Assembly: GCA_023415035.1 (NCBI GenBank)
Contig: JAEZLX010000039.1
Coordinates: 1 to 19,816, forward strand
Direction: 5' to 3'
Length of the DNA stretch: 19,816 nucleotides
DNA from: Pseudomonadota bacterium
GTDB taxonomy: Bacteria > Pseudomonadota > Gammaproteobacteria > Burkholderiales > Burkholderiaceae_C
The first letter of the stretch is position 1; every line of letters starts with the position of its first letter. The notes under the pieces were generated by a model. It was not told the origin of the DNA. It saw only the letters and a list, made by a program, of their open reading frames with translations, and did no database searches. The position numbers and the translations under genes were made by a program. Below, piece after piece: positions 6,389 to 14,027 of this stretch.

Positions 6389-8467
6389 GTGACTGCAGAT
6401 ACCTCCGACACTCCCCAGGGCCAGTTCGTGCGTTTTCCGGGCTCTCCCTTCGAGCTGTTCCAGCCGTTTCCGCCCTCTGGCGACCAGCCCACGGCCATCG
6501 AACAGCTGGTGGAAGGTGTGGAGGACGGCGAGGTGTTTCAGACCCTGCTGGGCGTGACGGGCTCGGGCAAGACCTTCACCATGGCCAACGTGATTGCCCG
6601 CCTGGGGCGTCCGGCCATCATCTTTGCCCCCAACAAGACGCTGGCGGCGCAGCTGTATGCGGAGTTCCGCGAGTTCTTCCCGCGCAACGCGGTGGAGTAC
6701 TTCGTCAGCTACTACGACTATTACCAGCCCGAGGCCTACGTGCCGCAGCGCGACCTGTTCATCGAGAAGGACAGCGCGATCAACGAGCACATCGAACAGA
6801 TGCGGCTGTCGGCCACGAAAAGCGTGCTCGAGCGGCGCGACGTGGTGATCGTGGCCACTGTCAGTGCCATCTACGGCATTGGCACGCCCGAAGACTACAT
6901 GCAGATGCGGCTGATCATGCGCAACGGCGACAAGATCGGTCAGCGCGATCTCATCGCCCAGCTCGTGCGCATGCAGTACCAGCGCAACGAACAGGACTTC
7001 GCGCGCGGCACCTTTCGCGTGCGCGGCGACACCATCGACGTGTTCCCGGCCGAACACTCGGAGCTGGCGGTGCGCATCGAGCTGTTTGACGACGAGATTG
7101 AGTCGCTGTCGCTGTTCGATCCGCTCACCGGTCGTATCCGCCAGAAGGTGCCGCGCTTCACGGTCTATCCCTCCAGCCACTATGTGACGCCGCGTGAGAA
7201 GACGCTGGCGGCGGTCGAGTCGATCAAGCAGGAGCTGGACCAGCGGCTCAAGGAGTTGGTGGGCATGGGCAAGCTGGTCGAAGCACAGCGCCTGGAGCAG
7301 CGCACGCGCTTCGACATCGAGATGCTCAGCGAAGTGGGCCACTGCAAGGGGATCGAGAACTACACACGTCACCTCTCTGGCGCCCGGCCGGGCGACCCGC
7401 CGCCCACGCTAACGGACTACCTGCCCAGAGACGCCATCATGTTCCTGGACGAGAGCCACCAGATGATCGGCCAGCTCAACGCCATGTACAACGGCGACCG
7501 CCAGCGCAAGACCACGCTGGTGGAATATGGCTTCCGCCTGCCATCGGCGCTGGACAACCGTCCGCTCAAGTTCGAGGAATTCGAGCAGCGCATGCGGCAG
7601 GTCATCTTCGTGTCGGCCACGCCGGCTGACTACGAAAAGAACCACGCGAGCAAGGTGGTGGAGCAGGTGGTGCGGCCGACCGGGCTCGTCGACCCGGTGG
7701 TGGAGGTGCGCCCGGCCACCCACCAGGTGGACGACGTGCTGCAGGAGATCCGCATCCGGGTCGAGAAGAACGAGCGCGTGCTCATCACCACGCTGACCAA
7801 GCGCATGGCCGAGCAGCTCACCGACTACCTGACCGAAAACGGCGTCAAGGTGCGCTACCTGCACAGCGACGTGGACACGGTCGAGCGCGTGGAGATCATC
7901 CGCGACCTGCGGCTGGGGCAGTTCGACGTGCTGGTGGGTATCAACTTGCTGCGCGAGGGGCTGGACATTCCCGAGGTTTCGCTGGTGGCCATTCTCGATG
8001 CCGACAAGGAAGGCTTCCTGCGCGCCGAGCGCAGCCTCATCCAGACCATCGGCCGCGCTGCCCGCAACCTCAATGGCCGCGCCATCCTTTACGCTGACCG
8101 GATCACCGACTCGATGCGGCGCGCCATCGACGAGACCGAACGTCGCCGCACGAAGCAGATCGCCTACAACGAGGCGCACGGCATCCGGCCCAAGGGCGTG
8201 GTCAAGCGCATCAAGGATCTGATCGATGGCGTCTACAGCGAGAAGGCTGGCAGGGAGGCCGATCGCATCGCGCTGGAGGCGGCGGCGCGCGAGCAGGCCG
8301 AGGCGATGAGCGAGAAGGATCTGGCGCGCGAGATCAAGCGGCTGGAAAAGCTCATGATGGAACACGCGCGCAATCTGGAGTTCGAGAAGGCGGCTCAGGT
8401 GCGCGACCAGTTGCGCCAGCTCAAGGAGCACGTGCTGGGTGCGCCGGGGGCGGATCACGTCGCCTGA
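6389..8467 (+). CDS. uvrB: Excinuclease ABC subunit B
   Basis: 692-residue UvrB, the damage-verifying helicase-like subunit of nucleotide excision repair that receives DNA from UvrA and recruits UvrC. Seen in order: N-terminal SPFELFQPFPPSGDQP, Walker A GVTGSGKT (55-62), FAPNKTLAAQLY, the beta-hairpin region YFVSYYDYYQPEAYVP, the Walker B DESH near residue 354, helicase motifs ending in QTIGRAARN, and a C-terminal UVR domain (about 645-685, LEFEKAAQVRDQL) that contacts UvrC. Length is normal for the family. The start is uncertain. GTG 6389 gives the usual N-terminal length but has no clear ribosome site. GTG 6428 has AGGG 7 bases upstream but would trim 13 residues. TTG 6356 is the ORF limit. 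Confidence 0.97.
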   Translation: MTADTSDTPQGQFVRFPGSPFELFQPFPPSGDQPTAIEQLVEGVEDGEVFQTLLGVTGSGKTFTMANVIARLGRPAIIFAPNKTLAAQLYAEFREFFPRNAVEYFVSYYDYYQPEAYVPQRDLFIEKDSAINEHIEQMRLSATKSVLERRDVVIVATVSAIYGIGTPEDYMQMRLIMRNGDKIGQRDLIAQLVRMQYQRNEQDFARGTFRVRGDTIDVFPAEHSELAVRIELFDDEIESLSLFDPLTGRIRQKVPRFTVYPSSHYVTPREKTLAAVESIKQELDQRLKELVGMGKLVEAQRLEQRTRFDIEMLSEVGHCKGIENYTRHLSGARPGDPPPTLTDYLPRDAIMFLDESHQMIGQLNAMYNGDRQRKTTLVEYGFRLPSALDNRPLKFEEFEQRMRQVIFVSATPADYEKNHASKVVEQVVRPTGLVDPVVEVRPATHQVDDVLQEIRIRVEKNERVLITTLTKRMAEQLTDYLTENGVKVRYLHSDVDTVERVEIIRDLRLGQFDVLVGINLLREGLDIPEVSLVAILDADKEGFLRAERSLIQTIGRAARNLNGRAILYADRITDSMRRAIDETERRRTKQIAYNEAHGIRPKGVVKRIKDLIDGVYSEKAGREADRIALEAAAREQAEAMSEKDLAREIKRLEKLMMEHARNLEFEKAAQVRDQLRQLKEHVLGAPGADHVA

Positions 8468-8485
8468 GGCAGGTCGCCGGGAACC

Positions 8486-8540
8486 TTAACCGAGAGTTTT
8501 ACTCGGAATTGTGGTAAACTCGACGAAAACAGTCGGAAAC
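8486..8540 (+). promoter_or_regulatory. isc operon promoter with tandem IscR boxes
   Basis: Bases 8516-8540 match the E. coli type 1 IscR box (ATASYYGACTRWWWYAGTCRRSTAT) at 20 of 25 positions, with the core CGAC-GAAAACA-GTCGG. A weaker copy at 8486-8510, centred 30 bases upstream, matches about 17 of 25. Between and overlapping them is TGG-TAAACT (8512-8520), a plausible extended -10. Transcription would start near 8527, giving a leader of about 98 nt. Holo-IscR bound here would repress the operon when Fe-S clusters are plentiful. The IscR box is the firmer part of the call; the promoter elements are inferred. Confidence 0.6.
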
Positions 8541-8558
8541 CCTGGGGTAAACACCTAG

Positions 8559-8595
8559 CCCGTCAAGAGCGGACGGGGAGTTTATCCGGTTCCCC
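8559..8595 (+). other. Two mutually exclusive hairpins in the iscR leader
   Basis: CCCGTC (8559-8564) can pair with GACGGG (8572-8577), or GGGGA (8575-8579) with TCCCC (8591-8595). The two stems share the G-run, so only one can form at a time. The second stem ends about 19 bases before the AGGAG of iscR. This could be an attenuation-like switch or chance in GC-rich sequence. Confidence 0.3.
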
Positions 8596-8624
8596 AACGT
8601 CAAGCCAACCCAAAGGAGCTTGAG

Positions 8625-9161
8625 ATGCGCCTCACGACAAAAGGCCGCTTTGCGGTCACCGCCATGATCGATCTGGCCCTGCGCCAGAACAACGGACCTG
8701 TGACGCTGGCCGCCATCAGCCAGCGCCAGCAGATTTCGCTGTCCTACCTGGAGCAGCTGTTCGGCAAGCTTCGCCGTCACGAGCTGGTGGAATCCACCCG
8801 GGGTCCCGGTGGCGGCTACACGCTGGGTCGCAAGGCCTCCGACATCACGGTGGCGGACATCATCGTCTCGGTGGACGAACCCATCGATGCGACGCAATGC
8901 GGCGGCAAGGAGAACTGCCTGGGTGAGGGCAACCGCTGCATGACGCACGAGCTGTGGGCGCAGCTCAACGCCAAGATGGTGGACTTCCTCGATTCCGTGA
9001 CGCTGCAGTCCCTGGTGGACGAGCAGATCGCCAAGGGCGTGGTGGTCGAGAACGCGCCGATGATCAAGCGTGCCATTTCCAGCACGCCGGTGGTCAAGCC
9101 CATCCGCGTGAACGCGCCGAATTCGGTGTTCGCGCTGGGTGGCGTCGCGCTGTCCAAGTGA
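8625..9161 (+). CDS. iscR: Rrf2-family Fe-S cluster regulator IscR
   Basis: 178-residue winged-helix regulator that holds a [2Fe-2S] cluster and adjusts isc expression to cluster supply. The N-terminus MRLTTKGRFAVTAMIDLA and recognition helix SLSYLEQLFGKLRR with wing RGPGGGYTLGR are classical. Cluster ligands are Cys92, Cys98, Cys105 and His108. In E. coli IscR they are 92, 98, 104 and 107, so the second-to-third cysteine spacing is one residue longer here. The C-terminal tail (about 140-178) is Ala/Val/Pro-rich without clear function. AGGAG lies 6 bases before the ATG. First gene of the isc operon, downstream of its own candidate binding sites. Confidence 0.96.
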   Translation: MRLTTKGRFAVTAMIDLALRQNNGPVTLAAISQRQQISLSYLEQLFGKLRRHELVESTRGPGGGYTLGRKASDITVADIIVSVDEPIDATQCGGKENCLGEGNRCMTHELWAQLNAKMVDFLDSVTLQSLVDEQIAKGVVVENAPMIKRAISSTPVVKPIRVNAPNSVFALGGVALSK

Positions 9162-9183
9162 GCTGAGGCTGCCGCCGGGGCAG

Positions 9184-9207
9184 CTGCCGGGCCTGCGGGT
9201 CCGGCAG
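9184..9207 (+). other. Strong hairpin between iscR and iscS
   Basis: CTGCCGGGCC (9184-9193) pairs with GGTCCGGCAG (9198-9207) over 10 base pairs including one G-U pair, with a TGCG tetraloop. No T-run follows, so read-through into iscS is expected. It sits in the 108-base iscR-iscS gap and may set differential mRNA stability, or allow iscR to be expressed separately from iscSUA. Confidence 0.5.
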
Positions 9208-9269
9208 GACGCTGGCCGCCAGCTGACAGAGATGAAAACGATTTGAGACCCACGAACTGCTGAATTTCC

Positions 9270-10487
9270 ATGAGCACACCGCACTTTCCCATCTACATGG
9301 ACTACAGCGCCACGACCCCGTGCGATCCTCGGGTGGTGGACGCCATGATCCCCTGGCTGCGCGAGCATTTCGGCAACCCGGCCTCTCGCAGCCATGCCTG
9401 GGGCTGGGAGGCGGAAAAGGCCGTCGAGAATGCCCGTGCCAACGTGGCGGCCCTGATCAATGCCGATCCGCGCGAGATCGTCTGGACCAGCGGCGCGACC
9501 GAATCGAACAACCTTGCCCTCAAGGGCGCAGCGCAGTTCTACCAGTCGCGCGGCAAGCACATCATCACGGTCAAGACCGAACACAAGGCGGTGCTCGACA
9601 CCTGCCGCGAGCTTGAGCGCCGCGGCTTCGATGTCACGTACATGGACGTCGGCCCCGACGGCCTGCTTGACCTGGATGCGTTCAAGGCCGCGATCCGTCC
9701 CGACACCATCCTGGCATCGGTGATGTTCGTGAACAACGAGATCGGGGTGATCCAGGACATCGCCGCCATCGGCACCATCTGCCGCGAGAGGGGCGTCATC
9801 TTCCACGTTGATGCCGCGCAGGCCACGGGCCGTGTCGACATCGACCTGCAGGCACTGCCGGTCGACCTGATGAGCCTGACCTCGCACAAGACCTACGGTC
9901 CCAAGGGCATCGGCGCGCTGTTCGTGCGCCGCAAGCCGCGCGTGCGTCTGGAAGCCCAGATGCACGGTGGCGGTCACGAGCGCGGCATGCGCTCGGGCAC
10001 GCTGCCCACCCACCAGATCGTGGGCATGGGCGAGGCCTACCGCATCGCCAAGGAGCAGATGCATGAGGACAACAAGCGCATCCAGGCACTGCACGACCGC
10101 CTGCTCAAGGGCCTCAAGGAGATCGAGGAGGTCTACATCAACGGCCACGAGACCAAGCGCATTCCGCACAACCTCAACATGAGCTTCAACTATGTCGAGG
10201 GCGAGTCGCTGATCATGGGCATCAAGGGCTTGGCGGTGTCGTCGGGGTCGGCCTGCACATCGGCCAGCCTGGAGCCCAGCTACGTGCTGCGCGCCTTGGG
10301 CCGCAGTGACGAACTGGCCCACAGCAGCCTGCGCATGACCATCGGCCGCTGGACGACCGAGGAAGAGATCGACTACGCGGTCAAGGCCATCAAGGAAAAC
10401 GTCGCCAAGCTGCGCGAACTCTCGCCGCTGTGGGAGATGTACAAGGAAGGCGTGGATCTGTCGACGATCCAATGGGCCGCTCACTGA
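9270..10487 (+). CDS. iscS: Cysteine desulfurase IscS
   Basis: 405-residue PLP enzyme that removes sulfur from L-cysteine and passes it as persulfide to IscU and other acceptors. The PLP lysine is K207 in SLTSHKTYGPKG. The catalytic persulfide cysteine is C329 in SSGSACTSASLEPSYVLRALG, on the mobile loop of group I desulfurases. The typical IscU-contacting C-terminal tail is present (near YKEGVDLSTI). Length matches E. coli IscS (404). No clear Shine-Dalgarno precedes ATG 9270, but the N-terminus PIYMDYSATTP is conserved and supports this start. iscU begins 12 bases after the stop. Confidence 0.97.
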   Translation: MSTPHFPIYMDYSATTPCDPRVVDAMIPWLREHFGNPASRSHAWGWEAEKAVENARANVAALINADPREIVWTSGATESNNLALKGAAQFYQSRGKHIITVKTEHKAVLDTCRELERRGFDVTYMDVGPDGLLDLDAFKAAIRPDTILASVMFVNNEIGVIQDIAAIGTICRERGVIFHVDAAQATGRVDIDLQALPVDLMSLTSHKTYGPKGIGALFVRRKPRVRLEAQMHGGGHERGMRSGTLPTHQIVGMGEAYRIAKEQMHEDNKRIQALHDRLLKGLKEIEEVYINGHETKRIPHNLNMSFNYVEGESLIMGIKGLAVSSGSACTSASLEPSYVLRALGRSDELAHSSLRMTIGRWTTEEEIDYAVKAIKENVAKLRELSPLWEMYKEGVDLSTIQWAAH

Positions 10488-10499
10488 AGGAGAATCACC

Positions 10500-10886
10500 A
10501 TGGCTTACTCTGAAAAGGTCATCGACCACTACGAAAACCCCCGCAACGTCGGCTCGTTCGACAAGGGCGACGAGACGGTCGGCACCGGCATGGTCGGCGC
10601 ACCGGCCTGCGGTGACGTGATGAAGCTGCAGATCAAGGTCAACCCCTCCACGGGCGTGATCGAGGACGCGCGCTTCAAGACCTACGGTTGCGGATCGGCC
10701 ATCGCGTCCTCTTCCCTGGTGACCGAATGGGTCAAGGGCAAGACGCTGGACGAGGCGGCTGCGCTCAAGAACAGCCAGATCGCCGAGGAGCTGGCGCTGC
10801 CGCCGGTCAAGATCCACTGCTCGATCCTGGCCGAGGACGCCATCAAGGCGGCGGTCGAGGACTATCGCAAGAAACACGCGAACTGA
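10500..10886 (+). CDS. iscU: Fe-S cluster assembly scaffold IscU
   Basis: 128-residue scaffold on which [2Fe-2S] clusters are built from IscS sulfur. Conserved ligands are Cys37 with Asp39 (APACGDVMK), Cys64 (YGCGSAIASSS) and His106-Cys107. The HscA recognition motif LPPVK is at 100-104, which fits hscBA downstream. AGGAG lies 7 bases before the ATG, the best ribosome site among the distal isc genes, consistent with a need for high IscU output. Confidence 0.97.
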   Translation: MAYSEKVIDHYENPRNVGSFDKGDETVGTGMVGAPACGDVMKLQIKVNPSTGVIEDARFKTYGCGSAIASSSLVTEWVKGKTLDEAAALKNSQIAEELALPPVKIHCSILAEDAIKAAVEDYRKKHAN

Positions 10887-10904
10887 CGGACGGGCTGATC
10901 AACC

Positions 10905-11228
10905 ATGGGAGTCACCATCACCGAAGCCGCAGCGCGGCATGTCAATCGCTATCTGGCCAAGCGTGGCAAGGGCATTGGCGTGCGCCTGGGCGTCAAGACC
11001 ACGGGTTGCTCGGGCCTGGCCTACAAGCTGGAATACGCCGACGAGATCGCGCCGGAGGACATCGTGTTCGAGGACAACGGTGTCAAGGTGCTGGTGGATC
11101 CCAAGAGCCTGGCCTACATTGATGGCACGCAGCTGGACTTCGTGCGCGAAGGCCTGAACGAGGGATTCCGGTTCAACAACCCGAATGAACGTGACCGCTG
11201 CGGCTGCGGCGAGTCGTTCCGTGTCTGA
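10905..11228 (+). CDS. iscA: A-type Fe-S carrier protein IscA
   Basis: 107-residue A-type carrier that binds iron or Fe-S clusters and delivers them to apo-proteins. The three signature cysteines are Cys35 (TGCSGLAY), Cys99 and Cys101 (DRCGCGESF). Length and the N-terminus MGVTITEAAARHV are standard. The gene starts 18 bases after iscU, and its stop codon directly abuts the GTG of hscB. Confidence 0.96.
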   Translation: MGVTITEAAARHVNRYLAKRGKGIGVRLGVKTTGCSGLAYKLEYADEIAPEDIVFEDNGVKVLVDPKSLAYIDGTQLDFVREGLNEGFRFNNPNERDRCGCGESFRV

Positions 11229-11747
11229 GTGAACCTGCAATCCAACGATTTCGAGCTCTTCGGCCTGCCGGTCGCCTTCATGCTGGATCGCGCCAGCCTC
11301 GACGAGCGCTGGAAGATGCTGCAGCGCGAGGCTCATCCCGACCGACATGCCGCGGCCGATGCGCAGACACAGCGGCAGGCCATGCAGTGGTCGGTCCGCA
11401 TCAACGAGGCCTATCAGCGCCTGAAGGACCCGCTCAAGCGGGCGGCCTACCTGTGCGAGTTGCATGGCGTGCCGATCGAGGCCGAAAGCAACACACGCAT
11501 GCCGGCCGAGTTCCTCATGCAGCAGATGGCGTGGCGCGAGGCGCTGGAAGAGGCTTCGTCGCTGCAGGAACTTGAGCGCATGGCCGACGAGGTGGACCGC
11601 ACCCGCCGGCAGATGCTGGACGATGCCTGGCGCATGGCAGACGAGCAGCAGGACTTCGTCGCGCTGGCCAGGCAGGTCAGAGCCCTCATGTTCGTCGAGC
11701 GTTGTGTCCGCGACATCGAGGGGCGCATCGATCAGCTGGGACAATAG
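11229..11747 (+). CDS. hscB: J-domain co-chaperone HscB
   Basis: 172-residue co-chaperone that binds IscU and stimulates the HscA ATPase. The J-domain HPD motif is at residues 36-38 (REAHPDRHA), preceded by the NDFELFGLP entry. The C-terminal half is the helical IscU-binding region (about 90-172). The start is a GTG immediately after the iscA stop with zero spacing, so translation is probably coupled to iscA; no separate ribosome site is visible. Confidence 0.94.
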   Translation: MNLQSNDFELFGLPVAFMLDRASLDERWKMLQREAHPDRHAAADAQTQRQAMQWSVRINEAYQRLKDPLKRAAYLCELHGVPIEAESNTRMPAEFLMQQMAWREALEEASSLQELERMADEVDRTRRQMLDDAWRMADEQQDFVALARQVRALMFVERCVRDIEGRIDQLGQ

Positions 11748-11781
11748 CGTCCCGTTCCTCCACTTCGACAGACATCCAAAC

Positions 11782-11799
11782 GCCCGGGCCCGACCGGGC
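11782..11799 (+). other. Hairpin in the hscB-hscA gap
   Basis: GCCCGG (11782-11787) and CCGGGC (11794-11799) form a 6-bp GC stem 13 bases before the hscA ATG. A second small stem, GGGAC/GTCCC at 11738-11753, straddles the hscB stop. Neither has a T-run. Together with the lack of a clear ribosome site they may lower hscA translation. Confidence 0.35.
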
Positions 11800-11812
11800 C
11801 TTGCGTTTCGCC

Positions 11813-13684
11813 ATGGCACTACTGCAGATTTCCGAACCCGGCCAGTCGCTGGATCCCCATCAGCGCCGGCTGGCCGTTGGCATCGACCTGGGCACCACCC
11901 ATTCGCTGGTTGCGGCGGTGCGCCATGGCGTGGCGGAGTGCCTGCCCGACGACAAGGGCAGGGTGATCCTGCCCAGCGTGGTGCGCTACCTCGATCCGGC
12001 GCAGGGCGGCTCGGGTCGCCAGATCGGCCACGATGCCCTGGCGGCGCAGATCGCCGATCCGGCCAACACCATCAGCTCGGTCAAGCGCCTCATGGGCCGC
12101 ACACGCGCCCAGGTGGCCGATGTGGACAAGCTGTCCTACCGCGTGGTGGATGACAACGGCATGGCGGTCATCGAGACCGTGGCCGGGCGCAAGACACCGA
12201 TGGAGGTCAGTGCCGAGATCCTGGCCACGCTGCGCTTTCGTGCCGAGGACAGCTTCGATGACGAGCTGTATGGCGCCGTCGTGACGGTGCCCGCCTATTT
12301 CGACGATGCCCAGCGCCAGGCCACCAAGGATGCGGCCCAGCTGGCCGGCATCAACGTGCTGCGCCTGATCAATGAGCCGACGGCCGCCGCCATCGCCTAT
12401 GGCCTGGACAACGGCAGCGAGGGCATTTACGCGGTGTATGACCTGGGCGGCGGCACATTTGACATTTCGATTCTGCGCCTGACCAAGGGCGTGTTCGAAG
12501 TGCTGGCCACCGGCGGAGATTCGGCGCTGGGTGGCGACGACTACGACCAGGCCCTGGCGGCCTGGGTGCTGGCGCAGCAGAGCATCTCCGGCGTGCCTGA
12601 CGCGTCGGCCCGGGCGGCGCTGCACAAGGAGGCTCGTCGCGTCAAGGAGGCACTCACCGATTCAACCCAGGCCGAATTCCGGTGTCAGCTCGATGGTCGC
12701 GAGCTCGTTCAGACCGTGACGGCTGCCGATTTCGAGGCCTGCACCACCGCGCTGACGGCGCGCACGCTGAGCGCGGTGCGCAAGGTGTTGCGCGACGCGG
12801 GCGTGAGCCGTGACGAAGTGCAGGGCGTCGTGATGGTAGGTGGCTCCACACGCATGCCGGTTATCCGCCGCGTGGTGGGCGAGTTCTTCGGTCGAGATCC
12901 GCTGATCAACCTCAATCCCGACGAGGTGGTGGCGCTGGGCGCCGCCATCCAGGCCAATGCGCTGGCGGGCAACACCCGCGATGGCGACCTGCTGCTGCTG
13001 GACGTGATCCCGCTGTCGCTGGGCATCGAGACCATGGGCGGCCTCGTCGAGCGCATCGTGCCGCGCAACAGCACCATTCCGACGGCGCGTGCACAGGACT
13101 TCACCACCTATCAGGACGGCCAGACGGCGCTCGCGTTGCACGTGGTGCAGGGTGAGCGTGATCTGGTGTCCGACTGCCGCAGCCTGGCGCGTTTCACGCT
13201 GCGCGGCATCCCGCCCATGGCCGCCGGTGTGGCGCGCATCCGCGTGACCTTCACGATCGATGCCGACGGTCTGCTGTCGGTGAGCGCGCGCGAGCTCGGC
13301 TCCGGGGTCGAGGCAAGCATCGAGGTCAAGCCGTCGTACGGCCTGAGCGACGAGCAGATCGCGAACATGCTGCAGGAGAGTTTTGCCACCGCCCAGCAGG
13401 ACATGCAGGCGCGTGCGCTGGTCGAGGCTCGTGTGGATGCCGACCGTCTGCTGGTAGCCACGCGAAGCGCGCTCGATGCCGATGGCGATCTGCTATCGTC
13501 ATCCGAGCGCGCGGGCATTGATGCCCTGATGCAGCGCCTGGCCGAAGTGGCCAGGGAAGGCACGGCCGGCGAGATCGAGGCTGCCACCGAGGCCCTGGCC
13601 AAGGGCACCGAAGCTTTCGCGGCCCAGCGCATGAACCGCGGCATCCAGCAGGCGCTGGCCGGCAAGAAGATCGAAGAAGTCTGA
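11813..13684 (+). CDS. hscA: Hsp70-type chaperone HscA
   Basis: 623-residue specialised Hsp70 that, with HscB, binds the LPPVK motif of IscU and drives cluster transfer using ATP. Visible motifs are GIDLGTTHSLVA (23-34), VVTVPAYFDDAQRQATKDAA, NEPTAAAIAYGL, YDLGGGTFDIS and the second-phosphate loop VMVGGSTRMP. The linker LLLLDVIPLSLGIETMGG (near 392) precedes the substrate-binding and helical lid domains. Length is close to E. coli HscA (616). ATG 11813 is chosen because MALLQISEPG fits family N-termini; the ORF extends upstream into hscB without similarity. The gap to hscB is 65 bases and holds small hairpins. fdx starts 4 bases after the stop. Confidence 0.96.
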   Translation: MALLQISEPGQSLDPHQRRLAVGIDLGTTHSLVAAVRHGVAECLPDDKGRVILPSVVRYLDPAQGGSGRQIGHDALAAQIADPANTISSVKRLMGRTRAQVADVDKLSYRVVDDNGMAVIETVAGRKTPMEVSAEILATLRFRAEDSFDDELYGAVVTVPAYFDDAQRQATKDAAQLAGINVLRLINEPTAAAIAYGLDNGSEGIYAVYDLGGGTFDISILRLTKGVFEVLATGGDSALGGDDYDQALAAWVLAQQSISGVPDASARAALHKEARRVKEALTDSTQAEFRCQLDGRELVQTVTAADFEACTTALTARTLSAVRKVLRDAGVSRDEVQGVVMVGGSTRMPVIRRVVGEFFGRDPLINLNPDEVVALGAAIQANALAGNTRDGDLLLLDVIPLSLGIETMGGLVERIVPRNSTIPTARAQDFTTYQDGQTALALHVVQGERDLVSDCRSLARFTLRGIPPMAAGVARIRVTFTIDADGLLSVSARELGSGVEASIEVKPSYGLSDEQIANMLQESFATAQQDMQARALVEARVDADRLLVATRSALDADGDLLSSSERAGIDALMQRLAEVAREGTAGEIEAATEALAKGTEAFAAQRMNRGIQQALAGKKIEEV

Positions 13685-13688
13685 CAAC

Positions 13689-14027
13689 ATGCCCACGATC
13701 AAGATCCTTCCCCATCCCGACTACTGCCCGCAGGGCGCGACCATCAGCGCGCCATCGGGCACCTCCATCTGCGAGGCATTGCTGGACAACGACATCAGGA
13801 TCGAGCACGCTTGCGACATGAGTTGCGCTTGCACGACCTGCCACGTTGTCGTCCGCGAGGGCTTCCACAGCCTCAACGAGATGGAGGAGGCCGAGGAGGA
13901 CCTGCTCGATCGCGCCTGGGGTCTGGAGCCGAACTCGCGTCTGTCGTGCCAGGCCATCGTCGCCGGTCAGGACCTGACGGTGGAAATCCCGCGCTATTCG
14001 ATTAACCACGCCAAAGAGAATCACTGA
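13689..14027 (+). CDS. fdx: ISC-type [2Fe-2S] ferredoxin
   Basis: 112-residue adrenodoxin-like ferredoxin that supplies electrons for cluster assembly on IscU. Ligands are Cys42, Cys48, Cys51 and Cys87 (HACDMSCACTTC and RLSCQA), identical in position to E. coli Fdx. A further Cys46 lies within the loop, as is usual for this subfamily. It begins 4 bases after hscA, and its TGA overlaps the ATG of dnaQ by one base. Confidence 0.96.
   Translation: MPTIKILPHPDYCPQGATISAPSGTSICEALLDNDIRIEHACDMSCACTTCHVVVREGFHSLNEMEEAEEDLLDRAWGLEPNSRLSCQAIVAGQDLTVEIPRYSINHAKENH

Noticed and set aside
6359..8458. Two long minus-strand frames opposite uvrB
   Set aside because: Shadow frames of uvrB without similarity to any family I recognise.
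8499..10877. 792-codon open frame on the minus strand across iscR, iscS and iscU
   Set aside because: It is an antisense shadow of three well-recognised genes in GC-rich DNA and has no recognisable domain.
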